A DNA stretch of 7,205 bases, from positions 1 to 7,205 of the forward strand of contig QMKU01000061.1 in the NCBI GenBank assembly GCA_003646525.1, read 5' to 3'. This stretch comes from Campylobacterota bacterium. GTDB taxonomy: Bacteria > Campylobacterota > Campylobacteria > Campylobacterales > Sulfurovaceae. Both the position numbers and the translations under genes were made by a program. The stretch's first letter is position 1; the number at the start of each line of letters is the position of its first letter. Of this stretch, positions 1 through 6,171 are shown piece after piece. Below the pieces are notes generated by a model, which was not told where the DNA came from, searched no databases, and was given only the letters and a program-made list of their open reading frames with translations.

Positions 1-495
1 ATGCTCGCAGATACAGATGAGGTAGCGGTGATAGACTATCAGGATGCTAGAGTAGGGGCTATCACCTATGATCTGGCCTCATTGCTTCGCGACTGTTATA
101 TCGCCTTTGACCCCGTAGAGATAGAGAAGCTTGCTTTGACATTCAGAGACAAAAAAGGATTGGATATCGATGATGCTACTTTTATCCGATGGTTTGATTT
201 TATGGGACTACAGCGACATATCAAAGTGTTGGGTATTTTTGCTAGGTTACATTTGAGAGATGGCAAAGATGCTTATCTGGATGATATCCCTCAAACGCTA
301 AAATATGTGAAAGAGGTGAGTGCTAAATATGAGGAGATGAGACCTCTGCTAAATCTATTTGAAAAATTAGGAGTCCAAAATGAAAGCAATGATACTGGCC
401 GCAGGATTAGGAACACGGATGCGTCCTTTGACCGACCATACACCGAAACCACTTTTGGAGATAGGGGGTATTCCTCTGATTGTCTGGCATATTGA
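1..495 (+). CDS. amgK: AmgK-like N-acetylmuramate/N-acetylglucosamine kinase, 3' part only (cut by window edge)
   Basis: This is the C-terminal part of a sugar kinase of the aminoglycoside phosphotransferase (APH) fold. In the AmgK family the enzyme phosphorylates MurNAc or GlcNAc at the anomeric position, giving the substrate for MurU. The metal-binding motif IDYQDA (residues 11-16, Asp12 and Asp15) is followed by the conserved YDLASLLRDCY segment (23-33). The catalytic loop that normally lies just upstream is missing, so the ATG at position 1 is an internal Met and roughly half the protein lies outside the window. The next gene is murU, which supports the AmgK assignment over a generic APH. 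An oddity is that the frame runs 116 bp into murU, so the last 38 residues are murU read in another frame and look unlike a kinase tail. A lost base in the A5 run at 362-366 would explain this: one extra A would end the protein at TGA 381-383 in an ATGA overlap. The true C-terminus is therefore uncertain. Confidence 0.8.
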   Translation: MLADTDEVAVIDYQDARVGAITYDLASLLRDCYIAFDPVEIEKLALTFRDKKGLDIDDATFIRWFDFMGLQRHIKVLGIFARLHLRDGKDAYLDDIPQTLKYVKEVSAKYEEMRPLLNLFEKLGVQNESNDTGRRIRNTDASFDRPYTETTFGDRGYSSDCLAY

Positions 496-1054
496 ACGAT
501 TGGCTCATGATGGATTTCATGATATTGTCATAAATATCGCACATCTAGGATATCAGATACCCAAAGCTCTCGGTGATGGTTCGGAGTGGGGTGTGCGGAT
601 CACTTATTCCGATGAGCAGGAGGAGGGGGCTCTGGAGAGTGCTGGTGGTATCATCAAGGCATTGCCTCTTCTGGGTGATGATACATTCTTGGTAGTCAAT
701 GGTGATATCTGGTGTGAATATGATTTTGACAAGAGTAAAATATTGGCTTCTGATATCCTAGCTCACTTGATCCTAGTACCCAATCCCGATCACAACCTAG
801 AGGGTGATTTTTCGTTATGGGATACAGAGGTGTATGATGGTGGAGGGCAAAGATATACATTTTCTGGCATAGGGTACTACTCACCCAAGCTTTTTGAGGG
901 TTTGGCTTACGGTGAGAGAGCCTTGACTCCTCTGCTGAGAGAGGCGATGAGAGAGGGAAGGGTGAGCGGTGAACTCTTCGATGGAGAGTGGAGAGATATA
1001 GGTACACCTGAGAGACTCGAATCACTCAATATTCATCTATTTCCAGAGGGGTGA
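380..1054 (+). CDS. murU: N-acetylmuramate-1-phosphate uridylyltransferase MurU
   Basis: A cytoplasmic nucleotidyltransferase that converts MurNAc-1-phosphate and UTP to UDP-MurNAc in peptidoglycan recycling, bypassing de novo synthesis through MurA and MurB. The 224-residue length fits the family. The N-terminal signature LAAGLGTRMRPLT is at residues 6-18, followed by the K23-P24-L25 motif. The base- and sugar-binding segment EGALESAGG is at 82-90, the metal-binding motif VVNGDIW carries Asp109, FSGIGYYSPKLF is at 161-172, and the C-terminal WRDIGTPERL carries Asp206. The start is fixed by AGGAG at 369-373, six bases before the ATG, and by the signature beginning right at the N-terminus. It is preceded by an AmgK-like kinase, the usual partner. 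A GlmU- or RfbA-type transferase is less likely because of the short length and this neighbour. No defect is visible. Confidence 0.9.
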   Translation: MKAMILAAGLGTRMRPLTDHTPKPLLEIGGIPLIVWHIERLAHDGFHDIVINIAHLGYQIPKALGDGSEWGVRITYSDEQEEGALESAGGIIKALPLLGDDTFLVVNGDIWCEYDFDKSKILASDILAHLILVPNPDHNLEGDFSLWDTEVYDGGGQRYTFSGIGYYSPKLFEGLAYGERALTPLLREAMREGRVSGELFDGEWRDIGTPERLESLNIHLFPEG

Positions 1055-1072
1055 CTCTCTTTAGAGTACTCT
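1054..1072 (+). repeat. Small inverted repeats at the murU stop codon
   Basis: ACTCT (1054-1058) and AGAGT (1063-1067) can pair around a CTTT loop. AGAGT (1063-1067) can instead pair with the adjacent ACTCT (1068-1072), making a perfect 10-bp palindrome. The element sits at the end of murU, where a terminator would be expected, but no T-tract follows. It may be a weak or factor-dependent end, or chance. Confidence 0.3.
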
Positions 1073-1092
1073 TAAGACTAGATAGTGTACAC

Positions 1093-1133
1093 TTCATTGG
1101 TTTTCTTACGAAAATACATTTTTTACATTAGGA
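1093..1133 (+). promoter_or_regulatory. Possible promoter and Shine-Dalgarno for the small exported protein
   Basis: The 86-bp gap after murU turns AT-rich. TTCATT (1093-1098) and TACATT (1115-1120), 16 bp apart, are a weak sigma70-like pair. AGGA (1130-1133) lies seven bases before the ATG at 1141 and is a good ribosome binding site. The promoter boxes are guesses, while the ribosome binding site is well placed. Confidence 0.35.
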
Positions 1134-1140
1134 TATAAGA

Positions 1141-1419
1141 ATGAAAAAATTGATTCTCATCTCTGCTATTGCAGCGACAACACTTTTTGCTGAAGGTTTG
1201 GCAGATATAGCACAAAAAGCAGCTGTCGACCACGCAACAAAAGAGGCTACAAAGGCAGTAGCTGGAGCAACAGAAACGAAAGATACAAATAGTAGTGAAA
1301 AAGTTGAAGCACCTGCCTCTCTAAAAGATCAGGCTATCGATGCAGCAGCAGGTCATGCAGCAGAAAAAATAGGCGTGAGTAAAGATGTTGCAAAAGAGGC
1401 AATCAAATCAGCAATCTAA
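1141..1419 (+). CDS. Small secreted Ala-rich protein of unknown function
   Basis: A 92-residue protein that I do not recognise. The N-terminus is a textbook Sec signal peptide: MKK, a hydrophobic stretch of about 10 residues, then LFA, with probable cleavage after Ala17, leaving about 75 residues in the periplasm. It lacks a lipobox Cys and any second membrane segment. The mature chain is rich in Ala, Lys, Glu and Asp and should be mostly amphipathic helix. Two segments resemble each other: AAVDHATKEATKAV (27-40) and a later one around AAAGHAAEKIGV, each with the pattern A-A-x-x-H-A, separated by a polar Thr/Ser/Glu linker. This suggests a two-helix protein built from a duplicated unit. The start is supported by AGGA seven bases upstream. 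It stands alone between murU and a convergent receptor gene, so context gives no function. Confidence 0.8.
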   Translation: MKKLILISAIAATTLFAEGLADIAQKAAVDHATKEATKAVAGATETKDTNSSEKVEAPASLKDQAIDAAAGHAAEKIGVSKDVAKEAIKSAI

Positions 1420-1433
1420 AATAGTAACTATTT
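1419..1433 (+). repeat. Perfect AT-rich inverted repeat after the small protein gene
   Basis: AAATAG (1419-1424) and CTATTT (1428-1433) pair around a TAA loop, starting on the last base of the stop codon. It is placed like a transcription end, but the stem has one G-C pair and GGGG follows rather than a T-run. It could at most act as a weak pause or 3'-end stabiliser. Confidence 0.25.
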
Positions 1434-1485
1434 GGGGCAGCCTAATATTTGCTCTCTGTTCGACTTCATCTAGAGCATTGCTCCA

Positions 1486-3036
1486 TCAAAAAGTAGGCAT
1501 ACCATCAACCAGATCATGATGAATAGATTCGATCAAGACATCAGATTTTTTCATCATGTCAAAGGATAAAATATCCTCTTTGTTGATGACAGTATGCTCT
1601 TTAAAAATAAGAATAAAATCATAACCGTGATATCGAAAAATCATAGCATCAGGATATCTTTCCACTAGCATATTATAAAATTCTTTTAAAAATTGGTCAC
1701 CTTCACTCCAGCCATGTGTATTATTATATTTAGAGAAATGTTTTAATTTTATTAGATTAAAACATCGTGTCTCCTCCTCTTTTTTGATAAGTATAAGCTT
1801 GAGATAATTTGCATTATAGGCATCTGTTAAAGAGTCTCTGAAAAAATAGGAAAAACGACGCTCTTCAAATGCATTACTAGGGAGTTGCATTGTTTTGATA
1901 ACAGTAATATCTTTTAGACTATTAACAGCCGCTTTAACTACATCTGGATGAAATTGAGTACCACTAAATAGTTTTATCTCTGCTATAGCTTCTGCTACAC
2001 TTTTGCGTGCTTTGTAGATACGGTTGGTTGTCATCGCATCAAACGCATCCGCAACAACAATAATATGAGAGAGTAGCGGTACCTCATCGGGTGCATCTTT
2101 GGATGTTTCAGGGTATCCTGTACCATCATAGCGTACATGATGGTACTTGATGATCTCTGCTAAATCCTTGTACATCTCTATTTTTGAAAGCATTTGATAG
2201 CCTGCAAAAGAGTGTTGTTTGATAAGATCATACTCCAATGATGTCAAATCACCAGGCTTGAGCAAGATAGAATCAGGTGTCACTACTTTACCTATATCAT
2301 GAAGTATGGCAGCTTTTTCTAACTTGCTGATATCTTTTTCATCGATACCCATCTCTACTGCGATATGACGGCAATACTCTGCCACCCTCACCGTATGACC
2401 AGCCGTATAACTATCTCGTTGTTCTATGATATTGACAAAGGCTAAAATCGTCTCTTCGTAGTTAGAAATCTTCTCTAGCTCCATCTCTTCAAGTATAGTA
2501 TTCTTCTGTATGCCACAAAGCGCAAACCCGATATCTGTGGCTAAGTTTTCTAGCATTTTCACCTCTTCAGGTACAAATCCATCTTTATGCTCAGAAAATA
2601 CAGAAAGTGTACCTAAAACCTCCTCTTGTTCACTACTCCTCAATGGCAAGATGGTAATCCAGCATGACGAACAGCTATACTCATCACCACAAATTTCAAA
2701 CTGATACTCTTTGGGTAACTCTTCTGTGATAGTAGTATTGAGTTCTACCGCACTTTTAGCATGCTTTAATGCAAAGTTATGGTGATGGCTCTTGAGAGTA
2801 TAATGTTTTTGATCCAATATATTTTTGTCCTCTTTTGATTGACTAACAACCTCTAGTTGGTTCTCTTTGATAAGTCCTATCCATACAAATTTGTAGTGTT
2901 TATGTTTGGCTAATCTATCCATGGAGTTTTGGATCACCGTTTGAGTAGAAAAAGAGTTGACTAGTATCTTATTGACATCAGCTATAGTTCGTAAAACATC
3001 TTTGAGATACTTCTCTTGAGTATACATCTTTTCCAA
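1486..3036 (-). CDS. GAF - HD-GYP - degenerate GGDEF: cytoplasmic half of a frameshifted c-di-GMP receptor
   Basis: HD-GYP proteins hydrolyse c-di-GMP to pGpG or GMP. Residues about 15-175 look like a GAF sensor domain with a Cys cluster (C116, C122, C125). A short helical linker leads to the HD-GYP domain (about 195-375) with H214, the H246-D247 pair followed by IGK, H275, H299-H300, DGTGYP at 304-309 and ADAFDAMT at 329-336. The full metal-binding set is present, so activity is likely. Residues about 395-480 resemble a GGDEF domain (RDSLTDAYN at 400-408), but the signature is HGYDF (470-474), so cyclase activity is not expected. The 3036 start is a TTG with poor ribosome binding. The first ATG is at 3027, with a weak GGA four bases before it. 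Reading upstream in this frame gives VRERTLS, which continues the coiled linker of the upstream gene, so this is almost certainly not an independent gene but the 3' half of one receptor. It converges with the gene ending at 1419. Confidence 0.85.
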   Translation of the reverse strand: MEKMYTQEKYLKDVLRTIADVNKILVNSFSTQTVIQNSMDRLAKHKHYKFVWIGLIKENQLEVVSQSKEDKNILDQKHYTLKSHHHNFALKHAKSAVELNTTITEELPKEYQFEICGDEYSCSSCWITILPLRSSEQEEVLGTLSVFSEHKDGFVPEEVKMLENLATDIGFALCGIQKNTILEEMELEKISNYEETILAFVNIIEQRDSYTAGHTVRVAEYCRHIAVEMGIDEKDISKLEKAAILHDIGKVVTPDSILLKPGDLTSLEYDLIKQHSFAGYQMLSKIEMYKDLAEIIKYHHVRYDGTGYPETSKDAPDEVPLLSHIIVVADAFDAMTTNRIYKARKSVAEAIAEIKLFSGTQFHPDVVKAAVNSLKDITVIKTMQLPSNAFEERRFSYFFRDSLTDAYNANYLKLILIKKEEETRCFNLIKLKHFSKYNNTHGWSEGDQFLKEFYNMLVERYPDAMIFRYHGYDFILIFKEHTVINKEDILSFDMMKKSDVLIESIHHDLVDGMPTF

Positions 3037-4085
3037 AGATAGAGTCCGTTCACGGACTTTTTCTCTAGACTAGTATTTAGTGTTTTGATGGTTCTGTTGA
3101 GCCTGTGAATATAAAATAGAACCAACATAATCAATAAAAATGATATAGCCACAATATAAAACCATACTTTATATTTTTCATAAAAGTTATAAAAAGTAAA
3201 TTTTTTAAGTTCACCATAAAAACCTAGATGCAACTCTTCAAACAAAGTATGTACTTTAGAGTAATCTAGTGGTATAGTCCATCCTGCTATGTGAGCATCT
3301 TGTGCTGCTTTGGAGGAAAATGGCATCTGTAGAAGGGCTATGAGTACATCATTGGCTAACTTTTGTGGTGTAGTTGAGAGCTTGGCAAATGGCCACTCTG
3401 GATAGAGTTCTGTACTTACCATAAAGGGAAATCCAGAGTATTTTTTTGGGGATAATATCTGGCAAATTTCAGGATCAATAATAGACTCATTTGACATACG
3501 CTCTAGGGTATCTGTTCTGACAGTTCCTGCATCAATTATGCCATTTTTCATTGCCAAGACCACCTTGTCATGAGTGCCAAAAAAAGCAAATTCTGAAAAA
3601 TCGTCAACTATTATGCCATGATCTTTGAGCTCTTTTTGTGCCATTATCCAGCCACCAAATGAGTTGATATCTACAGCACCAAATCGTTTACCTTTCAGAT
3701 CATCCAAGGTTTCAATACCACTATCTTTTTTTGTAAATATCACCCCACCAAAACTACTCAGTATGATACCTTTACTATTGATATTTTTAAGTGTTGCGAT
3801 TCTACTCGCGCCATAATCATGTTCAAGCTCTACATAATATGCTGTATTGGTAAGAACAAAATTGATTTCATTATCTGCAACACTCTGTTTTAGTTTTTCA
3901 AAAGCAAGTGGTACAATTTCAAAGGTATAGTCTTTAATCTCTTTGGTGAGATATGCTGCTGTTGCTGTATATTTTTGCATGGTTATATCAGCACTTCTTT
4001 TTGCTAATACACCTATTTTGATATTTTCAAGTGAGAAAAGTGAGGAGAGGGAAAAGAAGAGCAGTAGAAGTATACGCACCAACAT
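2982..4085 (-). CDS. PhnD-like periplasmic sensor domain with one membrane helix: N-terminal half of the frameshifted receptor
   Basis: The N-terminus MLVRILLLLFFSLSSLFS is a signal peptide. Residues about 21-290 match the phosphate/phosphonate-binding (PhnD-like) periplasmic fold: NIKIGVLAKR at 21-30, NFVLTNTAYYVE at 75-86, GGVIFTKKDSGIETLDDLKG at 113-132, GAVDINSFGGW at 136-146 and DKVVLAMKNGIIDAGTVRTD at 173-192. One membrane helix spans about 307-326, followed by a coiled linker RLNRTIKTLNTSLEKK (328-343). After residue 343 the frame yields 24 residues (SVNGLYLWKR and onward) with no family character, then stops inside the next ORF with a 55-bp overlap. This is a receptor layout rather than a transporter component, since no permease or ATPase gene is nearby. 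The ligand is unknown; many PhnD-fold sensor domains do not bind phosphonate. AAGG six bases before the ATG and an upstream TATAAT support the start. Confidence 0.85.
   Translation of the reverse strand: MLVRILLLLFFSLSSLFSLENIKIGVLAKRSADITMQKYTATAAYLTKEIKDYTFEIVPLAFEKLKQSVADNEINFVLTNTAYYVELEHDYGASRIATLKNINSKGIILSSFGGVIFTKKDSGIETLDDLKGKRFGAVDINSFGGWIMAQKELKDHGIIVDDFSEFAFFGTHDKVVLAMKNGIIDAGTVRTDTLERMSNESIIDPEICQILSPKKYSGFPFMVSTELYPEWPFAKLSTTPQKLANDVLIALLQMPFSSKAAQDAHIAGWTIPLDYSKVHTLFEELHLGFYGELKKFTFYNFYEKYKVWFYIVAISFLLIMLVLFYIHRLNRTIKTLNTSLEKKSVNGLYLWKRCILKRSISKMFYEL
3043..3062 (-). other. Frameshift site: A5 run followed by a perfect hairpin
   Basis: On the minus strand the coding sequence reads GAG AAA AAG TCC, with five A at 3062-3058. 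Adding one A, or slipping back one base after AAG, gives E-K-K-V-R-E-R-T-L-S-L-E-K-M, joining the PhnD-like half to the GAF/HD-GYP half without loss and making 866 residues. Directly after the A-run, AGTCCG and CGGACT (3058-3053 and 3048-3043) form a perfect six-pair stem with a TGAA loop. Such a site fits a replication-slippage hotspot, a sequencing undercall, or ribosomal frameshifting. The heptamer is G AAA AAG rather than the canonical A AAA AAG, and the stem starts with no spacer, so the last option is not textbook. Confidence 0.8.
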
Positions 4086-4156
4086 AGATAACCTTTGTAC
4101 GATTTGAAATTTTAGAGAACCTCTATTTTAAATGGTTCGCTTGAATATTATCTATC

Positions 4157-4184
4157 ATTATAACTAAAGTTAAGGAAATTACAA
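4157..4184 (-). promoter_or_regulatory. Predicted sigma70-type promoter for the receptor gene
   Basis: Reading the minus strand, TTGTAA (4184-4179, four of six matches to the -35 consensus) is followed after 16 bases by a perfect TATAAT (4162-4157). Transcription would start near 4150, leaving a leader of about 65 nt before the ATG at 4085. The rest of the 212-bp gap (4086-4297) is AT-rich next to this promoter. It has a GC-richer patch at about 4230-4262 in which I see no clear gene or terminator. Confidence 0.55.
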
Positions 4185-4297
4185 ATTATAAATATACCCA
4201 AATTAAATTTTATAAAAATCTCAACTTCTAACTATGACTCTACGAGACAGGCGAGGAGTAGTGAGATTGGTAGTTTTGTTTTTGGGAGCTCCCTTAG

Positions 4298-5122
4298 TTA
4301 AATATTGGTATCGGCTAGATAGTTTGCCACTGCATCTTCATCATTGGTGTATGGCAAGACAATATCTGCCATCTCCTTGACTTCATCTAGTGCATTTTGT
4401 ACGGCTATTGCTTTTCCAGCTCTTTCGAACATCCCCAAATCATTGATACTATCACCAAAAACCGTAAGATCATCCAAATCTCTATGGAGGTACTCTGCTA
4501 CCGTTTGCAAGGCATGAGCTTTGTCTCCGTCTGGGTGGAGGATGGTGAGAAAGTAGCCATTTGAGTACTTTTCGGGAGAGAGCTTGTACTCTAGTTCATT
4601 TCCAAAAGTTTTTCTAAAATGTTCCGTGAGTGGTTGTAGTGTTTTGAAGTCTCCGAAGTAGACTAGCTTGAGGTTCATATCCATAGCTCTGATATCTCTG
4701 CACTCTTGCATTCTGGGGTCATTTTTGTAATTATCCAGTACACTGTTTTGGTGTGCATTTAGGGTAGTAGAGAAGAGAAAGGCTTCGTTGAGTTCCATAT
4801 CCCTCAGAGCGATGATGAAAGGGTATATATCAAACTTTCCTCCCTCATCTATGATGGCATCCCCAAGGGCTCTATCGACTAGCTTGAGGTCGATGAGCTC
4901 TTTTTGGGGGGAGACTACCATACTGCCATCGAGTAGGATCATAGGTGCATCGAGATGTAGTTTGTCCAGAAATTGGTGAGTTTTTGTAAAGCTTCGTGCT
5001 GTAGCGACAGAGAGAGTAGCGTGCTTGGTTTTGTCATTCCAAACCTCTCTACTGAAGATACTGACACTCTGATCTGTTCTCAAAAAGGTGTGGTCAAGGT
5101 CAGTGATGTAGATAGGACTCAT
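4298..5122 (-). CDS. Cof-type HAD-superfamily phosphatase (subfamily IIB)
   Basis: A 274-residue cytoplasmic phosphatase of the haloacid dehalogenase fold. All four HAD motifs are visible: motif I DLDHTFL with nucleophile Asp8 and acid/base Asp10, motif II VATARS with Thr41, motif III Lys201 (in GDKAHAL), and motif IV GDSINDLGMF with Asp224 and Asp228. The insert between motifs II and III (about residues 70-190) is a C2-type cap, which places it with Cof/YidA-like enzymes acting on small phosphorylated metabolites. The substrate cannot be read from sequence. Sucrose-phosphate or mannosyl-3-phosphoglycerate phosphatases share this layout and are alternatives. The start codon overlaps the stop of the DHH gene as ATGA, so translation is probably coupled. 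AGGAG lies about ten bases upstream. It is the last gene of the Rrf2-DHH-HAD operon. No convincing terminator follows: GGGAGCTCCC at 4284-4293 has no T-tract in this direction. Confidence 0.85.
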   Translation of the reverse strand: MSPIYITDLDHTFLRTDQSVSIFSREVWNDKTKHATLSVATARSFTKTHQFLDKLHLDAPMILLDGSMVVSPQKELIDLKLVDRALGDAIIDEGGKFDIYPFIIALRDMELNEAFLFSTTLNAHQNSVLDNYKNDPRMQECRDIRAMDMNLKLVYFGDFKTLQPLTEHFRKTFGNELEYKLSPEKYSNGYFLTILHPDGDKAHALQTVAEYLHRDLDDLTVFGDSINDLGMFERAGKAIAVQNALDEVKEMADIVLPYTNDEDAVANYLADTNI

Positions 5123-6171
5123 GCCTGAGAGACTCCTGTTTTGTCATCGATATAAGTTTGGATAAAATGTTTGACATTATTGTAAACAAAAGAGTCTTTG
5201 TAATTTTCGACTTTGCCGCCACTGGCATTGGGGTGTCCGCCTCCATTGCCTATCTCTGCTGCCATTTTAGAGACATCTAGCTTGTCATTGCCCCTCAGTG
5301 AGAAATGTCCACGGAAGTTGATATCCATATAGAAGTCATAGTCAGGATTGGCAAGAAGAAAGGCATTGCCGATGAGAGAGCTACTCCCGACATTGTAGCC
5401 GAGCAGTCCCTTGTATCCTCGATAATTGATTGTGAGGCGTGCCTTGTCTTTTGTCAAAAGCTTGGTGACATAGGTGGCGACAAGATTGTCTTTGGTATCA
5501 TTTTTCTCTGCGATAAAAAAGGCTTTCTTGGCATGATGCAGAGCATCATCTAGATGAATATTTCCTTCTTTTTCCATAACAAGAGTGCGAGCTTTTTCGA
5601 TCAAGTTTAGCTTGAGTGCTCTATCCTCTGCTGGAAAGAGTATACGGTTGATCTCTCTAGCGCCAGAGATCATCCCTAGGCAGACTTTGCCAAACTCAAA
5701 ATAGTCATCATCACTCACCCAGATATCAATCGCATTGATCGCTTTGACAATTTGAGCCAATTCATTTTCAGTATCAAAATGATAATGTTTCTGTAGCCAG
5801 TCATAGGTGATCAGTGTGGCACATCGTTTTGTGTCAAGTGCGTACCAAGCAAATCGTTCAGCTGCCTGTGCACCTGTACCATGATGGTCAAGAAGTTGAA
5901 TCTTGGCACCGATGCGTATAGTCTCTTTTTCTATCCAGTTTCCCTCTTTGGTTGTGAGGTTAAGATCAGTGATGAGGATAAGGGATTCTTTTGAATTGCC
6001 ATTGACGAACTTATCTTGCTCAATTTTTTTGATGATCTCTTCAAGTCGTGCTTTGACCTCTGGTCCATAATTGGCATTGTAGCATTCGATCGTATCGAAA
6101 CACTTTGTTGTGAGATATTGACAGCCATAGCCATCCAAATCAATATGAGAGAGATGATAAACGCGTTGCAT
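5119..6171 (-). CDS. DHH/DHHA1 phosphoesterase, NrnB-like
   Basis: A 350-residue protein of the DHH phosphoesterase superfamily, which uses two metal ions (typically Mn) to cut phosphodiester or phosphoanhydride bonds. Motif I is SHIDLDG (8-14; His9, Asp11, Asp13), motif II ITDL with Asp69, and motif III DHHGTG (95-100). Asp149 (AIDIW) probably supplies motif IV. The C-terminal DHHA1 substrate-binding domain ends with GNGGGHPNASGG (308-319), the RNA/nucleotide-gripping GGGH loop. The SHIDLDGxGC start resembles the NrnB/COG2404 branch (oligoribonuclease or cyclic-nucleotide phosphodiesterase) more than NrnA or RecJ, which have different motif I contexts and, for RecJ, a longer chain. Substrates such as nanoRNA or pGpG are therefore plausible but unproven. 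The ATG shares one base with the stop codon of the Rrf2 gene (TGATG), and AAGGA lies nine bases upstream. The HAD gene overlaps its stop by four bases. It is expected to be cytoplasmic, with no membrane segment. Confidence 0.85.
   Translation of the reverse strand: MQRVYHLSHIDLDGYGCQYLTTKCFDTIECYNANYGPEVKARLEEIIKKIEQDKFVNGNSKESLILITDLNLTTKEGNWIEKETIRIGAKIQLLDHHGTGAQAAERFAWYALDTKRCATLITYDWLQKHYHFDTENELAQIVKAINAIDIWVSDDDYFEFGKVCLGMISGAREINRILFPAEDRALKLNLIEKARTLVMEKEGNIHLDDALHHAKKAFFIAEKNDTKDNLVATYVTKLLTKDKARLTINYRGYKGLLGYNVGSSSLIGNAFLLANPDYDFYMDINFRGHFSLRGNDKLDVSKMAAEIGNGGGHPNASGGKVENYKDSFVYNNVKHFIQTYIDDKTGVSQA

Noticed and set aside
1..3. ATG at position 1 as the true kinase start
   Set aside because: The protein would begin in the middle of the APH fold, just after where the catalytic loop should be. 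It is an internal Met at the window edge.
696..1025. Minus-strand ORF of 109 codons inside murU
   Set aside because: Low-complexity translation with no recognisable domain, fully inside a well-supported gene on the other strand.
1473..1483. GAGC-ATT-GCTC hairpin as terminator of the receptor gene
   Set aside because: Only four pairs and no T-tract in the minus direction; too weak to call.
2510..2704. Plus-strand ORF inside the HD-GYP gene
   Set aside because: Antisense shadow of coding sequence with no ribosome binding site or domain.
3043..3062. Plus-strand intrinsic terminator (GC stem followed by TTTTT)
   Set aside because: It looks like one on the plus strand, but no plus-strand gene ends there. 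Both stem and T-run are explained by minus-strand coding sequence at the frameshift site.
2982..4085. PhnD-like protein as a phosphonate transporter component
   Set aside because: It has a membrane helix and coiled linker leading into signalling domains, and no permease or ATPase gene is adjacent.
4284..4293. GGGAGCTCCC palindrome as terminator of the HAD gene
   Set aside because: It has no loop beyond three closing pairs, and on the minus strand it is followed by A rather than T. The T-run lies on the wrong side.
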